From NCBI RefSeq assembly GCF_014764385.1, contig NZ_CP061714.1, positions 434,001 through 498,000 on the forward strand: a DNA stretch of 64,000 nt, given 5' to 3'. Origin of the DNA: Luteimonas sp. MC1825 (GTDB taxonomy: Bacteria > Pseudomonadota > Gammaproteobacteria > Xanthomonadales > Xanthomonadaceae). The notes under the pieces were generated by a model. The model saw only the letters and a list, made by a program, of their open reading frames with translations. It was not told the origin of the DNA and did not search any database. A program made the position numbers and the translations under genes. Of the stretch, positions 42,225-52,310 are shown piece by piece. Position 1 is the stretch's first letter. Every line of letters starts with the position of its first letter.

Positions 42225-42806
42225 ATGCTGCTGATGATCGACAACTACGACAGCTTCACCTTCAACCTCGTGCAATACCTGCAGGTGCTGGGTGCCGAGG
42301 TGCGCGTGGAGCGCAACGATGCGCTCGATGTCGACGCCATCGCGCGCATGGCGCCGGAGCACATCGTGCTGTCGCCAGGACCCTGCGCGCCCGACCAGGC
42401 CGGCATCTGCCTGGCGGTGATCGAGCAGCTCGGCCCGCGCATCCCGATCCTGGGCGTGTGCCTCGGCCACCAGGCCATCGGCCAGGCCTATGGCGGTCGC
42501 GTGGTGCGCGCCAAGCGGATCATGCACGGCAAGACCTCGCCGATCCGCCACACCGGCGCTGGCGTCTTCAGCAGCCTGCCGGATGGCTACGAGGCTACCC
42601 GCTACCATTCACTGGTGGTCGAGCAGCACAGCCTGCCGGACTGCCTGGAAGTCACCGCCTGGACCGACGACGCCGATGGCGGCCGCGAGGAGATCATGGG
42701 CCTCCGGCACCGCGAGCACCCGGTGCAGGGCGTGCAGTTCCATCCCGAATCGATCCTCAGCCAGCACGGCCACGCGCTGCTGCGCAACTTCCTCGAACAG
42801 GTTTGA
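42225..42806 (+). CDS. trpG: Anthranilate synthase component II (glutamine amidotransferase) TrpG
   Basis: Supplies ammonia from glutamine to TrpE. 193 residues from ATG 42225 (a second in-frame ATG lies 9 nt later). Class I amidotransferase triad: Cys79 in GVCLGHQ, His173 and Glu175 in [17 protein letters not shown] and KTSPIRHTG are typical of the PabA/TrpG group, and it may also serve PabB. It follows trpE after 57 nt. Confidence 0.97.
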   Translation: MLLMIDNYDSFTFNLVQYLQVLGAEVRVERNDALDVDAIARMAPEHIVLSPGPCAPDQAGICLAVIEQLGPRIPILGVCLGHQAIGQAYGGRVVRAKRIMHGKTSPIRHTGAGVFSSLPDGYEATRYHSLVVEQHSLPDCLEVTAWTDDADGGREEIMGLRHREHPVQGVQFHPESILSQHGHALLRNFLEQV

Positions 42807-42814
42807 AGCACACG

Positions 42815-43855
42815 ATGTCCATCACCCCCCACGAGGCCCTGCAACGGACCATCGAGCACCGCGAGATCTTCGAAGACGAGATGGTCGACCTCATGCGCCA
42901 GGTGATGCGCGGCGACGTGTCGCCGCTGATGACCGCGGCGATCATCGTCGGCCTGCGGGTGAAGAAGGAAACGGTGGGCGAGATCACCGGCGCGGCGCGC
43001 GCGATGCGCGAGCTGGCGCTGAAGGTGGACGTGGCCGACCGTCGCCACCTGGTCGACATCGTCGGCACCGGCGGCGACGGCGCCAACACCTTCAACATCT
43101 CCACAGCGTCGAGCTTCGTGATCGCCGCGGCAGGCGGCAAGGTCGCCAAGCACGGCGGGCGCAGCGTGTCCTCCACCTCGGGCAGCGCCGATGCGTTCGA
43201 AGCCCTGGGCGTCACCATCGAGCTGCCGCCGGCGGGGGTGGCGGAATCGATCGCGCGCACCGGCATCGGTTTCATGTACGCACCGGCCTACCACCCTGCG
43301 ATGAAGGTGGTGGCCCCGGTGCGCCGCGAGATGGGCGTGCGCACGCTGTTCAACATCCTCGGGCCGCTGACCAACCCCGCTGGCGCGCCCAACATTTTGA
43401 TGGGCGTGTTCCATCCTGACCTTGTCGGCATCCAGGTGCGCGTGCTGCAGGAGCTGGGCGCCGAGCGCGCGCTGGTGGTCTGGGGCCGCGACGGCATGGA
43501 CGAGATCTCGCTGGGCGCCGGGACCCTGGTCGGCGAACTGCGCGACGGCCAGGTGCGCGAGTACGAGATCCATCCCGAGGATTTCGGCATCGCCATGGCC
43601 GCCAGCCGCAACCTGCGCGTCGATGGCGCGGCGGCGTCGCGTGACATGGTGCTGGACGCGATCGGCAACGCCGACGGGCTCCCCGGCAGCATCGTGGCGC
43701 TGAACGCGGGTGCTGCGCTGTATGTCGCCGGGGTCGCCGCATCGATCGCCGAGGGCGTGGTGCTGGCGCGCGCCACCATTGCCTCGGGCGCGGCGCTGGC
43801 CAAGCTGCGCGAATTCGCGTCCGCCACCGCCGCCATCGCCGCCGCGACGCCCTGA
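42815..43855 (+). CDS. trpD: Anthranilate phosphoribosyltransferase TrpD
   Basis: Anthranilate + PRPP to phosphoribosyl-anthranilate. 346 residues from ATG 42815, 8 nt after trpG. The PRPP and anthranilate sites are visible: [50 protein letters not shown] and GRDGMDEIS. In the usual order trpC follows; here the next three genes are for cyanophycin metabolism. Confidence 0.98.
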   Translation: MSITPHEALQRTIEHREIFEDEMVDLMRQVMRGDVSPLMTAAIIVGLRVKKETVGEITGAARAMRELALKVDVADRRHLVDIVGTGGDGANTFNISTASSFVIAAAGGKVAKHGGRSVSSTSGSADAFEALGVTIELPPAGVAESIARTGIGFMYAPAYHPAMKVVAPVRREMGVRTLFNILGPLTNPAGAPNILMGVFHPDLVGIQVRVLQELGAERALVVWGRDGMDEISLGAGTLVGELRDGQVREYEIHPEDFGIAMAASRNLRVDGAAASRDMVLDAIGNADGLPGSIVALNAGAALYVAGVAASIAEGVVLARATIASGAALAKLREFASATAAIAAATP

Positions 43856-43981
43856 CACCGGCGCGCGCGGGGCCGGCGGCGCGGCCTGCGTGCTATTTTC
43901 AAGCCTTCGTGGCATCCGCGTGATGCCATCCATTGAACATCGCCATGGCGCCGGGGGCGCCTGGCCGGGAGTGTGTGCTGC
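43856..43981. promoter_or_regulatory. Gap between trpD and cphB, possible internal promoter or attenuator
   Basis: 126 nt, the largest gap in the rpe-to-HAD run. It contains a T-rich patch with TATTTT (43894-43899), a hairpin GGCATC-cgcgt-GATGCC (43911-43927) and a second GGCGCC-ggg-GGCGCC (43947-43961) close to the cphB ribosome site. No good -35 is seen. It could set cph expression separately from trpEGD. Confidence 0.35.
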
Positions 43982-44824
43982 ATGTGTCCTAGCAAGGTCG
44001 CCGACGGCGAAGAGCGTGGCTGGATCGTTCCCATCGGCGGTGCCGAGGACAAGGAAACCGGGCGCAGGATCCTCAAGCGCTTCGTGGAGCTGTGTGGCGG
44101 CCGCGATGCCGACATCGCCATCATCCCCACCGCCAGCCGCCTGGCCGACACCGGGCCGCGCTACGAGGACCTGTTCAACCGGCTCGAGGCCGGACGCGCG
44201 CGCTCGGTGCCGTTCGCCTCGCGCGAGGACGGCGGGCGTGACGCCTACCTGCGGCAGCTGGAGGACGCCACCGGGGTGTTCATCACCGGCGGCAACCAGC
44301 TGCGCCTGTCGACCATCCTCGGCGGCACCGCGGCGGCCAAGCTGATCCGCGAACGCAATGCCAGCGGCGTGCATGTCGGCGGCACCAGCGCCGGCGCCAG
44401 CATCCTCAGCGAGCACATGATCGCGTTCGGCAAGGAAGGGTCGTCGCCGCGCGCCAGCAGCGTGCGGCTGGCGCCGGGCCTCGGCCTGACCAACCGCTTC
44501 ATCATCGACCAGCACTTCCGCGAGCGCGACCGCCTCGGCCGGCTGGTGGCGGCGCAGGCCTACAACCCGTTCGCGATCGGCATCGGGCTCGACGAGGACA
44601 CCGCGGCGTTCATCGCACCCGACAACACGCTCGAGGTCGAGGGCAGCGGTTCGATCACCGTGGTGGATGCCAGCGGCCTGCAGTTCTCGTCGATGGCCGA
44701 AGCCGGCCAGGATGATCCGGTGTGCCTGCTCGGCCTCACCGTACACATCCTGGTGGCGGGCGCCACCTACAACCTGCACACGCGCCGCGCGTCGCCCGGT
44801 ACATTGGCCGACACCCACGATTGA
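43982..44824 (+). CDS. cphB: Cyanophycinase CphB
   Basis: Serine peptidase of family S51 that cuts the beta-Asp-Arg polymer cyanophycin into dipeptides in the cytosol. 280 residues from ATG 43982, with GGGAG 10 nt upstream; the in-frame GTG 43973 is too close to that site. The nucleophile is Ser136 in GGTSAGAS, with the family segments WIVPIGGAEDKE, IIPTASRLAD, ITGGNQLRLS and IDQHFRERDRLGRL. No signal peptide, so this is the intracellular CphB, not the extracellular CphE type. It sits inside the trp operon just before cphA. Confidence 0.95.
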   Translation: MCPSKVADGEERGWIVPIGGAEDKETGRRILKRFVELCGGRDADIAIIPTASRLADTGPRYEDLFNRLEAGRARSVPFASREDGGRDAYLRQLEDATGVFITGGNQLRLSTILGGTAAAKLIRERNASGVHVGGTSAGASILSEHMIAFGKEGSSPRASSVRLAPGLGLTNRFIIDQHFRERDRLGRLVAAQAYNPFAIGIGLDEDTAAFIAPDNTLEVEGSGSITVVDASGLQFSSMAEAGQDDPVCLLGLTVHILVAGATYNLHTRRASPGTLADTHD

Positions 44825-44851
44825 TCCAAACGCCACCTTGAAGGGAACCAC

Positions 44852-47644
44852 ATGCGCGTCCTGAACCGTTCCGTCTACGTCGGTCCATCGCTGTACGCGC
44901 ACTTCCCGGTGATCCGCCTCGAGCTCGACCTGGGCCTGCTGGAGCAGTGGCCCACCGCGCGCCTGGGTGCCGGCTTCATCGACGGACTGGTCGCCGCGTT
45001 GCCGGGGCTGGCCGAACACGGCTGTTCGTACCGCGAACCCGGCGGCTTCCTGCGCCGGCTGCGCGAAGGCCAGGGCACCTGGCTCGGCCACGTGCTGGAG
45101 CACGTCGCGATCGAGCTGCAGAACGTCGCCGGCGAAGATGTCACGTTCGGCAAGACCCGCGGCATCGATGAGGACCGCCCGGGCGTCTACTCGGTGGTGT
45201 ACGAGTACGCGCAGCGCGAAGAGGGCATCGCCGCCGGCGAGCTCGCGCTGAAGCTGCTGGAATCGCTGCTGCCCGAGGCACTGCGCACGCCGGGCAGCGT
45301 GCCCGATGGCTGGGAATGGGAGGAGGCGCTGACCGCGTTCATCCGCTACGCACAGCGACGCCAGCTGGGTCCCTCGACCGCATCCCTGGTGCGTGCCGCC
45401 GAGGAGCGCGATATCCCCTGGATGCGCCTCAACGAGCAGTCGCTGGTGCAGTTCGGCCACGGCAAGTACCAGCAGCGCATCCAGGCCACGGTCACCGGGC
45501 GCACCTCGCACATCGCCGTGGAGCTTGCCGGCGACAAGGAGGAAACCAACAAGATCCTCGGCGCGCTGGGCCTGCCGGTGCCGCGTCAGATCATGGCCAA
45601 CAGCCAGACCGACGCCATCAAGGCGGCGAACCGCCTTGGTGGGTCCGTGGTGCTGAAGCCGTGGAACGGCAATCACGGCCGCGGCATCACCATCGACGTG
45701 CGCGGCGACGACGCCATCCGTGACGCATTCAACGTCGCGCGCGAGCATTCGCGCTCGGTGATCGTGGAGACCTTCCAGCCCGGCGACGACCACCGCCTGC
45801 TGGTGGTTGACGGCGAACTGGTCGCCGCCACCCGGCGTACGCCCGGCCACGTGGTGGGCGACGGCCGCAGCACCATCGCCGAGCTGGTGGAGGTGGTGAA
45901 CCAGGATCCACGGCGTGGCGTGGGCCACGAGAAGGTGCTGACGCGGCTCGAGCTCGACGACGCGGCGGCACTGATGATGGAGCGCGTGGGCATGGCCGCG
46001 GACTCGGTGCCCGCCGAAGGCGAGGTGGTGTACCTGCGCGCAACCGCCAACCTGTCCACCGGCGGCACCGCCACCGACGTCACCGACACCATCCATCCAG
46101 ACAACCGCGACATGGCCGAGCGCGCGGTGCGTGCGATCGGGCTGGACGTCGGCGGCGTGGATTTCATCACGCCCAACATCAACGAGAGCTACCGCACCAT
46201 CGGCGGCGCGATCTGCGAGGTCAACGCCGCACCCGGGTTCCGCATGCACGTGGCGCCCAGCGAGGGCACGCCGCGCGATCCGGCCGGGCGCGTGATCGAC
46301 ATGCTGTTCCCGACCGGCGCATCGACGCGCGTGCCGATCGCGGCCATCACCGGCACCAACGGCAAGACCACCACCGCGCGCATGCTGGCGCACATCACCA
46401 AGATGGCCGGCTACACGCCCGGGCTCACCACCACCGACGGCGTGTACATCGACGGCCAGCGCACCGTGGAGGGCGACATGACAGGGCCGACCTCGGCGCG
46501 CATGGTGCTGCGCGACCCGCAGATCGACATGGCGGTGCTGGAGACAGCGCGCGGCGGGCTGCTGCGCGCCGGCATGGGCGTGCGCCACATCGACGTGGGC
46601 GCGGTGCTCAACGTTGCCGCCGACCACCTCGGCCTGAAGGGCATCGATACGCTGGAACAGCTCGCCGAGGTCAAGCGCGTGGTGGTGGAGGTGGCACGCG
46701 AATGCGCGGTGCTCAACGCCGACGACCCGCAGGTGCTGCGCATGTCGGCGTACACCGATGCGCGCAGCATCTGCTACGTGACCATGAATCCCTCGCATGC
46801 GCTGGTCCGCGAGCACATCCGCGCCGGTGGCCGCGCCTGCGCGCTGGAAGCCGGCGTCAACGGGCAGATGGTCACGCTGTACGACAAGGGCGCGCACCTG
46901 CCGCTGATGTGGACGCACCTCATACCGGCGACGCTCGAGGGCCGCGCGCTGCACAACGTGCAGAACGCGATGTTCGCCGCGGCCATGGCCTATGCGCTCG
47001 GCATCAAGCTCGATGCCATCCGCCAGGGCCTGCGCACCTTCGACTCCACGTTCTTCCAGGCGCCGGGGCGCATGAACGTGTTCGAGGAGCATCCGTTCAA
47101 GGTGGTGATGGACTACGCGCACAACGCCCACGCGGTGGCGATGATGGCCGGGCTGGCGCAGCGGCTTGACGTGGCCGGGCGCCGGATCGTGGTCGTCGCC
47201 GGGCCGGGCGACCGCCGCGACGAGGACCTGGTGGCGATCGCCGGCAGCGTGGCCGGCAAGTTCGACCACTACATCGTGCGCCGCGACGACGGCCTGCGCG
47301 GCCGCGACGGCGACGAGGTGCCGCGCATCATCGCGGACGCGTTGCGCGCCGCCGGCGTGGGCGACGCCATGATCAGCGTGATCCCCGACGAGCAGGCCGC
47401 CGTGGATGCCGCGCTGCGCATGGGCCGCCCTGGCGACCTGGTGCTGGTGCTGGCCGACGCGCTGACCCGCACCTGGAAGCAGATCACCAAGTTCCGCGCC
47501 GATGGCGAGGCACCGCCCGCGCCGGTGCGCGTCGAGCCGCCGACGCTGTCGGAGTCCGAGCACGACGCGGCGACGGTCGCGGCGATGGACGGCGTGGTGC
47601 GCGACGAACGCGGCCTGGTATTCGAGCGTGAAGAGAGCGACTGA
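44852..47644 (+). CDS. cphA: Cyanophycin synthetase CphA
   Basis: Builds the storage polymer multi-L-arginyl-poly-L-aspartate from Asp, Arg and ATP without ribosomes. 930 residues, slightly longer than the usual 870-900, with an extra charged C-terminal tail. Domains in order: N-terminal domain (about 1-165; SVYVGPSLYAHFPVIRL), ATP-grasp domain for Asp addition (about 165-485; glycine loop LKPWNGNHGRGI near residue 268, EVNAAPGFRMH near its end), and a Mur-ligase-like domain for Arg addition with P-loop GTNGKTTT at about 501 and DYAHNAHAV. All look intact. It follows cphB by 27 nt. The product would store nitrogen and carbon. Confidence 0.96.
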   Translation: MRVLNRSVYVGPSLYAHFPVIRLELDLGLLEQWPTARLGAGFIDGLVAALPGLAEHGCSYREPGGFLRRLREGQGTWLGHVLEHVAIELQNVAGEDVTFGKTRGIDEDRPGVYSVVYEYAQREEGIAAGELALKLLESLLPEALRTPGSVPDGWEWEEALTAFIRYAQRRQLGPSTASLVRAAEERDIPWMRLNEQSLVQFGHGKYQQRIQATVTGRTSHIAVELAGDKEETNKILGALGLPVPRQIMANSQTDAIKAANRLGGSVVLKPWNGNHGRGITIDVRGDDAIRDAFNVAREHSRSVIVETFQPGDDHRLLVVDGELVAATRRTPGHVVGDGRSTIAELVEVVNQDPRRGVGHEKVLTRLELDDAAALMMERVGMAADSVPAEGEVVYLRATANLSTGGTATDVTDTIHPDNRDMAERAVRAIGLDVGGVDFITPNINESYRTIGGAICEVNAAPGFRMHVAPSEGTPRDPAGRVIDMLFPTGASTRVPIAAITGTNGKTTTARMLAHITKMAGYTPGLTTTDGVYIDGQRTVEGDMTGPTSARMVLRDPQIDMAVLETARGGLLRAGMGVRHIDVGAVLNVAADHLGLKGIDTLEQLAEVKRVVVEVARECAVLNADDPQVLRMSAYTDARSICYVTMNPSHALVREHIRAGGRACALEAGVNGQMVTLYDKGAHLPLMWTHLIPATLEGRALHNVQNAMFAAAMAYALGIKLDAIRQGLRTFDSTFFQAPGRMNVFEEHPFKVVMDYAHNAHAVAMMAGLAQRLDVAGRRIVVVAGPGDRRDEDLVAIAGSVAGKFDHYIVRRDDGLRGRDGDEVPRIIADALRAAGVGDAMISVIPDEQAAVDAALRMGRPGDLVLVLADALTRTWKQITKFRADGEAPPAPVRVEPPTLSESEHDAATVAAMDGVVRDERGLVFEREESD

Positions 47645-47668
47645 CGATGAGCGCAGGCGGGCACTGAC

Positions 47669-49453
47669 GTGGTGGACGCATTCGAGGACTCGCGCCGGCT
47701 GACCGGTGCGAATGTCTATTTCGCCGGCCCCGGCGCCGCGCTGGAAACGGTGACCGGGCCCACGGTGGATGCCGCGACGCTCGCGCGCTGGGCCGGCAAC
47801 ATCGCCGCCGCGCGCGTGGCGCTCGGCTGGCCCGCTGGCGCGGTGCTGGCGCGTCCGCATGCCAGCGGCGCCTCGCTCGCGTTCGAGGCGCCGTTCGACC
47901 AGCTGTATGCCGCCACCGAGGTCAACGAGTGGGCGTGGTCCGCCGCGGTGGCGTCCACCGGTGGCCAGGCGGGCGACGAGGCCATGGCGCCGGGGCACGC
48001 GTCGCATCGCGATGCAGACGGCGCGCTGCACACCCTGCGCGCGGTGGCCGCGGCCGAGGCCAATCCACGGCTTGTGGCGCTGCGTGCCGCGGCGCACGCG
48101 CGCGGTCTGCCGTTCCTGTCCGACGACGACGAAGCCACGGTGGGCGCGGGCAGTGGCGCGGCGACCTGGCCGGTGCGCGCGCTGCCGTCGGCGGATGCAG
48201 TCGACTGGGCCGCGGTGCACGACACTCCCTGCGCGCTGGTCACCGGCTCCAACGGCAAGACCACCACCGTGCGCCTGGTGGCGGCGATGGCGCGCGCGCA
48301 TGGCTGGTTGACCGCGCACAGCTGCACCGATGGCGTGTTCTTCGACGGCGTGGAACTGGAGTCCGGCGACTACTCCGGCCCGACCGGCGCGCGCACCGCG
48401 CTGCGCCAGCCTCGGGCCGAGGCCGCGGTGCTGGAAACCGCGCGCGGCGGCCTGCTGCGCCGCGGCCTGGCCGTGGAGCGCGTACGTGCGGCGGTAGTGA
48501 CCAATGTCAGCGAGGACCACTTCGGCGAGTACGGCGTGCACGGACTGGCCGACCTCGCGCGGGTCAAGCTCACCGTGGCGCGTGCCGTGGCCGATGACGG
48601 CCTGCTGGTGCTCAACGCCGACGACGCGCTGCTGCGCGAGCTCGGCGCCGACAGCAGCCGGCCACTGGGCTGGTTCGCGCTGGATGCGGGGGCGCCATGG
48701 CTGGTGGCGCATCGCGCCCGCGGCGGCGCGACCTGCGGCGTGCACGCCGGTCGCCTGCAGCTGCACTGGCGGAGCCGGGACCACGACCTCGGCGCGGTGG
48801 CCGACATGCCGCTGGCGCTGGGCGGCCGCGCCACCTACAACGTCGCCAACATTGCCGCCGCGAGCCTCGCGGCGTCGGCCATGGGCGTGCCGCCGGCGAC
48901 GATCGCGTCCGCGCTGGCGCGCTTCGGTGCCGGCAGCGGCGACAACCCCGGGCGCCTGCAGCATTGGCGCTTCGACACGCTCGATGTGTTCGTCGACTAC
49001 GCGCACAACCCCGAGGGCCTGCACGGCTTCCTGCGCGCGATCGGCGCGGACCGGCGCACCGGTCGCCTGGCGATGATCCTCGGCCACGCCGGCAACCGCG
49101 AGGATGCCGACCTGCGAGCGGTGGCCGCCACCGCGGCGGCCTACCGCCCGGAGCTGGTGGTGCTGAAGGACATCGGCGGCTACGAGCGCGGCCGTACCGC
49201 GGGCGAGGTGGCCGGTATCATGCGTGCCACGCTGATTGCTTCGGGCGTCGGCACGGACGCAATCGAGACCCGTCTCGACGAGGTCGAGGCCGCGCGCCGA
49301 CCGCTCGAATGGGCGCGTGCCGGTGACCTGCTCGCGCTGCCGGTGCATGAACTTTCCGCGCGTGCCTGCGTGGTCCACCTGCTCGACGCGCTGCACGCGC
49401 AGGGCTGGCGGGCCGGCCAGCCGCTGCCCCCGAGAGAGGACGACATGCCATGA
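47669..49453 (+). CDS. Second Mur-ligase-fold protein of the cyanophycin locus
   Basis: A 594-residue protein homologous to the C-terminal Mur-ligase half of CphA: P-loop TGSNGKTTT at about 192, [28 protein letters not shown] and [12 protein letters not shown]. The N-terminal 180 residues show no ATP-grasp glycine loop, so it cannot repeat the Asp-adding step. Single-activity CphA2-type enzymes are known to join beta-Asp-Arg dipeptides; this could be functionally similar, or it could be an accessory or primer ligase. The start is GTG 47669 (or the adjacent GTG 47672), 24 nt after cphA. The stop overlaps the trpC ATG as ATGA. Confidence 0.82.
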   Translation: MVDAFEDSRRLTGANVYFAGPGAALETVTGPTVDAATLARWAGNIAAARVALGWPAGAVLARPHASGASLAFEAPFDQLYAATEVNEWAWSAAVASTGGQAGDEAMAPGHASHRDADGALHTLRAVAAAEANPRLVALRAAAHARGLPFLSDDDEATVGAGSGAATWPVRALPSADAVDWAAVHDTPCALVTGSNGKTTTVRLVAAMARAHGWLTAHSCTDGVFFDGVELESGDYSGPTGARTALRQPRAEAAVLETARGGLLRRGLAVERVRAAVVTNVSEDHFGEYGVHGLADLARVKLTVARAVADDGLLVLNADDALLRELGADSSRPLGWFALDAGAPWLVAHRARGGATCGVHAGRLQLHWRSRDHDLGAVADMPLALGGRATYNVANIAAASLAASAMGVPPATIASALARFGAGSGDNPGRLQHWRFDTLDVFVDYAHNPEGLHGFLRAIGADRRTGRLAMILGHAGNREDADLRAVAATAAAYRPELVVLKDIGGYERGRTAGEVAGIMRATLIASGVGTDAIETRLDEVEAARRPLEWARAGDLLALPVHELSARACVVHLLDALHAQGWRAGQPLPPREDDMP

Positions 49454-50268
49454 ACGAACCCCGCCAGGACGTGCTGCGACGCATCCTCGCGCGCAAGGTG
49501 GAGGAAGTCGCCGAGCGCAGCGCCCGCGTGCCGCGCGAAGCGCTCGCCGCGCGCCTCGCCGACGCGCCCCCGGTGCGCGGCTTCGCGGCGGCCATCGAGC
49601 GCGTCGCCGCCTCGGGCCGTTCCGCGGTGATCGCCGAGGTCAAGAAGGCCAGCCCGTCGAAAGGCGTGATCCGCGCCGACTTCGATCCCGCGGCGATCGC
49701 GCGCAGCTACGAAGCCGGCGGCGCCGCCTGCCTGTCGGTGCTCACCGACATCGACTTCTTTCAGGGCGCCGATGCCTACCTGCAGGCCGCGCGCGACGCC
49801 TGCAGCCTGCCGGTGTTGCGCAAGGACTTCATCGTCGATGCGTACCAGGTCGACGAGGCACGCGTGCTCGGTGCCGATTGCGTGCTGTTGATCGTCGCCG
49901 CGCTCGACGACGCGCTGCTCGCCGCGCTCAGCGCGCAGGCGTTGTCGCTGGGCATGGACGTGCTGGCCGAGGTGCACGACGCCGACGAGTTCGCGCGCGC
50001 GCTGCGGCTGCCCGCAGTCGACGGCCGCGCGCCGCTGCTCGGGGTCAACAACCGCGACCTGCGCAGCTTCGAGGTGTCGCTGGACACCAGCGAGGCGCTG
50101 GCCGGCAGCGTGCCCGCGGGCCGGCGGCTGGTGTCGGAGAGCGGCATCATGACCACGGCCGATGTTTCGCGGCTGCGCGCGGCGGGCGTCGAGGCGTTCC
50201 TGGTCGGCGAGGCGTTCATGCGCGCAGACGACCCGGGCGAGGCGCTGCGCGCGCTGTTCGCGGCATGA
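49450..50268 (+). CDS. trpC: Indole-3-glycerol-phosphate synthase TrpC
   Basis: Closes the indole ring in tryptophan synthesis. 272 residues, TIM barrel with [56 protein letters not shown] and LVSESGIMT. It is the stand-alone enzyme without a TrpF domain. Its start overlaps the stop of the cyanophycin-locus ligase by 4 nt, so its translation should depend on ribosomes finishing that gene. The HAD phosphatase gene overlaps its own stop. trpF, trpB and trpA are not in the window. Confidence 0.98.
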   Translation: MNEPRQDVLRRILARKVEEVAERSARVPREALAARLADAPPVRGFAAAIERVAASGRSAVIAEVKKASPSKGVIRADFDPAAIARSYEAGGAACLSVLTDIDFFQGADAYLQAARDACSLPVLRKDFIVDAYQVDEARVLGADCVLLIVAALDDALLAALSAQALSLGMDVLAEVHDADEFARALRLPAVDGRAPLLGVNNRDLRSFEVSLDTSEALAGSVPAGRRLVSESGIMTTADVSRLRAAGVEAFLVGEAFMRADDPGEALRALFAA

Positions 50269-51026
50269 GCAGCGTCGACCAACCGGACACGGCGCGCGGC
50301 GTGCCGCGCGCGGACGCGCCGCTGGTGGTGTTCGACTTCGACCACACCCTGTACGACGGCGACTCCGGCAGCCACCTGTTCGCCTGGCTGATCCGCCGCA
50401 GTCCCTGGCGCACGGCGCTGGCGCTGGTGATGGCGCCGGTGTTCGCGCCGATGGTGGCGTTCCTGCCGACCCGCCGCGTCGGCATCTCGGCGTTCGTCTG
50501 GGCCGGCACGGTCGGCTTCCATCGCCGTCGCGACCTCGATGACCTGATCGACACCTACGTCGACGGGCACGTCGAAGCCATCCGCGCCAAGCTGCTGCCG
50601 GTGGCGCTGGCGGTGATGCAGGCGCATCGCGAACGCGGTGACCGCGTGGTGGTGGCGACCGGCGCGCCGCCGGAACTGGCGCGCGCCATCCTCGCGTTCG
50701 TGGCCCACGAGGACGTGCCGGTGGTCGGCACGCTCGCCGGGCCGCGCTTTGGCGCGGTGGTCGCGGTGCGCCACTGCCACAACGAGGAAAAGATGCGCAT
50801 GCTGCGCGAGCGTGGATGGGGCGACATCGCCATCGCCTATTCCGACTCCAGTGCGGACCTGCCGCTGCTGCGCGCCGCGCGCTCGCCGGTGGTGGTCAAT
50901 CCCAAGCCCGGCGCGGTGGCGCTGTTCCGGCGCGAACTGCCGGCCGGCACGCCGATCCTCAACTGGGGTTGCCCGGACCGCGCGGGTGATCCGGTGCCGG
51001 CTCAGGCGACGAACAGCGCGCGGTAG
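50265..51026 (+). CDS. HAD-IB family phosphatase
   Basis: A 253-residue SerB-like HAD hydrolase with the nucleophile motif [11 protein letters not shown], motif [12 protein letters not shown], a conserved Lys region in HNEEKMRML, and motif [17 protein letters not shown] hydrophobic cap segment (about 38-62, [21 protein letters not shown]) may touch the membrane. The substrate is unknown; related proteins are often called PSP-like or acyl-phosphate phosphatases. ATGA overlap with trpC. The last 25 nt overlap the end of the convergent TauE/SafE gene. Confidence 0.88.
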   Translation: MSSVDQPDTARGVPRADAPLVVFDFDHTLYDGDSGSHLFAWLIRRSPWRTALALVMAPVFAPMVAFLPTRRVGISAFVWAGTVGFHRRRDLDDLIDTYVDGHVEAIRAKLLPVALAVMQAHRERGDRVVVATGAPPELARAILAFVAHEDVPVVGTLAGPRFGAVVAVRHCHNEEKMRMLRERGWGDIAIAYSDSSADLPLLRAARSPVVVNPKPGAVALFRRELPAGTPILNWGCPDRAGDPVPAQATNSAR

Positions 51027-51757
51027 ATCTGGAAGCCGCTGATCGCCAGCACCAGCCCGCCGACGGCGAACAGCACCAGGCGCTCGCGCACGTGGCGCAC
51101 CATCAGCGCCGAGACCGGTGCGGCGACCACCCCGCCGATCAGCAGGCCAAGGGTGATCTTCCAGTGTTCCAGGCCGATGGACAGCAGGAACGTCACCGAG
51201 ATCGCCAGGGTGACCATGAACTCCGAGGCGCTGACGGTGCCGATGCTGGTCCGCGCCTCGCCACCGCGCGCAAGCAGGGTGGAGGTGGCGATCGGCCCCC
51301 AGCCACCGCCGCCGATGGCGTCGAACAGGCCGGCGAAGAAGCCGAGCACGCCGACGCGCTTCACGCGGCTGCGCGGCACCAGGCGCCCGCCGGCGCGCAG
51401 CAGGATCAGCAGCGCCAGCACCAGCAGGTAGCCGTGGATCCATGGCTTGATCGCGTCGCCGTCGATGCGGCTGAGCGCGTAGGCGCCGATCACCCCGCCC
51501 ACCACGCCCGGCACCGCCAGGCGCAGCATCAGCTTGCGGTCGACATTGCCCATCGCGCCGTGCGCGGCGCCGGAGACCCCGGTGGTGAACACTTCGGCGG
51601 TATGCACGCTGGCGCTGACCGCCGCCGGCGGCATGCCCATCGCCAGCAGGATCGAGGACGACACCAGCCCGTAGGCCATGCCCAGCGCGCCATCGACCAG
51701 CTGCGCGCACAGGCCGATGGCCACGAACATCGCGAAATCTGCGCCCAGCAGGTCCAT
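51002..51757 (-). CDS. TauE/SafE (TSUP) family membrane transporter
   Basis: A 251-residue permease with about eight helices and the internal repeat expected of TSUP proteins (AQLVDGALGMAYGLVSSSILLAMG in the first half; GLFDAIGGGGWGPIATSTLL in the second). Family members export sulfite or other sulfonated or organic anions, or move sulfur compounds; the substrate here cannot be told. ATG 51757. It overlaps the end of the convergent HAD gene by 25 nt and does not belong to the trp run. Confidence 0.87.
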   Translation of the reverse strand: MDLLGADFAMFVAIGLCAQLVDGALGMAYGLVSSSILLAMGMPPAAVSASVHTAEVFTTGVSGAAHGAMGNVDRKLMLRLAVPGVVGGVIGAYALSRIDGDAIKPWIHGYLLVLALLILLRAGGRLVPRSRVKRVGVLGFFAGLFDAIGGGGWGPIATSTLLARGGEARTSIGTVSASEFMVTLAISVTFLLSIGLEHWKITLGLLIGGVVAAPVSALMVRHVRERLVLFAVGGLVLAISGFQIYRALFVA

Positions 51758-51832
51758 GCACCTCCCGTCGCGCCAGGCGCGTGGTTCAGGGGCTCAGGAT
51801 AGCGGGGCGGCGGTGACGGGCGCCGCCTTGGA

Positions 51833-52303
51833 TCAAGCGTCGCCGAGGCGTTTGACGAAGCGCACCGTGCCGTCGCCGAAGCCGCAGGCCTGGTAGAACG
51901 CGTGCGCGTCACTGCGCTGCGACCCGCTGCTGAGTTCGATGCGCGCGGCCCCGGCGGCGCGTGCGCGGCGCTCGGCTTCGCGCAGCAGCTGGCGGCCCAG
52001 GCCGCGGCCCTGCGCGCCGGCGGTCACCACCAGCGCGGTGATCCGGCAGGTGATGGTGTCCAGCGGCAGGTAATACATGAAGTCGAGCGCCACCAGGCCG
52101 CAGACCACGCCGCCGCAGCGCGCGACCACCAGCGCCTGGCGGTCGTCGCCGACGATCGCGGCGATGCGCCTGGCGGCATCGGCGCGGTCGCAGGGGTAGC
52201 CCATCTCGCAGAGCAGGGCGGCGACGTCGTCGGCGTCGATCGACGACGCGCTGCGCAGGTCGGCCTCCGGCAGGGTGCCGCGGGATTCGAAATGCGCCGG
52301 CAC
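51833..52303 (-). CDS. GNAT family N-acetyltransferase
   Basis: 156 residues. The acetyl-CoA binding motif A is present as VTAGAQGRGLGRQLLREAERRARAAG, with the following IELSSGSQRSDAHAFYQACGF that ends many GNAT folds. The start is GTG 52303, 7 nt after the clp stop, so it is probably read through from clp. The substrate is unknown; small GNATs of this shape acetylate amines or protein N-termini. Confidence 0.88.
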   Translation of the reverse strand: MPAHFESRGTLPEADLRSASSIDADDVAALLCEMGYPCDRADAARRIAAIVGDDRQALVVARCGGVVCGLVALDFMYYLPLDTITCRITALVVTAGAQGRGLGRQLLREAERRARAAGAARIELSSGSQRSDAHAFYQACGFGDGTVRFVKRLGDA

Positions 52304-52310
52304 GCGGGGC

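Noticed and set aside
42602..49396. A 2264-codon open frame on the minus strand opposite trpD, the cyanophycin genes and trpC
   Set aside because: Its product is low-complexity (His, Arg, Gly, Ala-rich) and antisense to genes with clear motifs; long antisense frames are expected in GC-rich DNA.
43856..49453. Cyanophycin genes as a recent mobile-element insertion
   Set aside because: No integrase, transposase, tRNA end or flanking direct repeat was found, and the spacing and overlap with trpC look settled.
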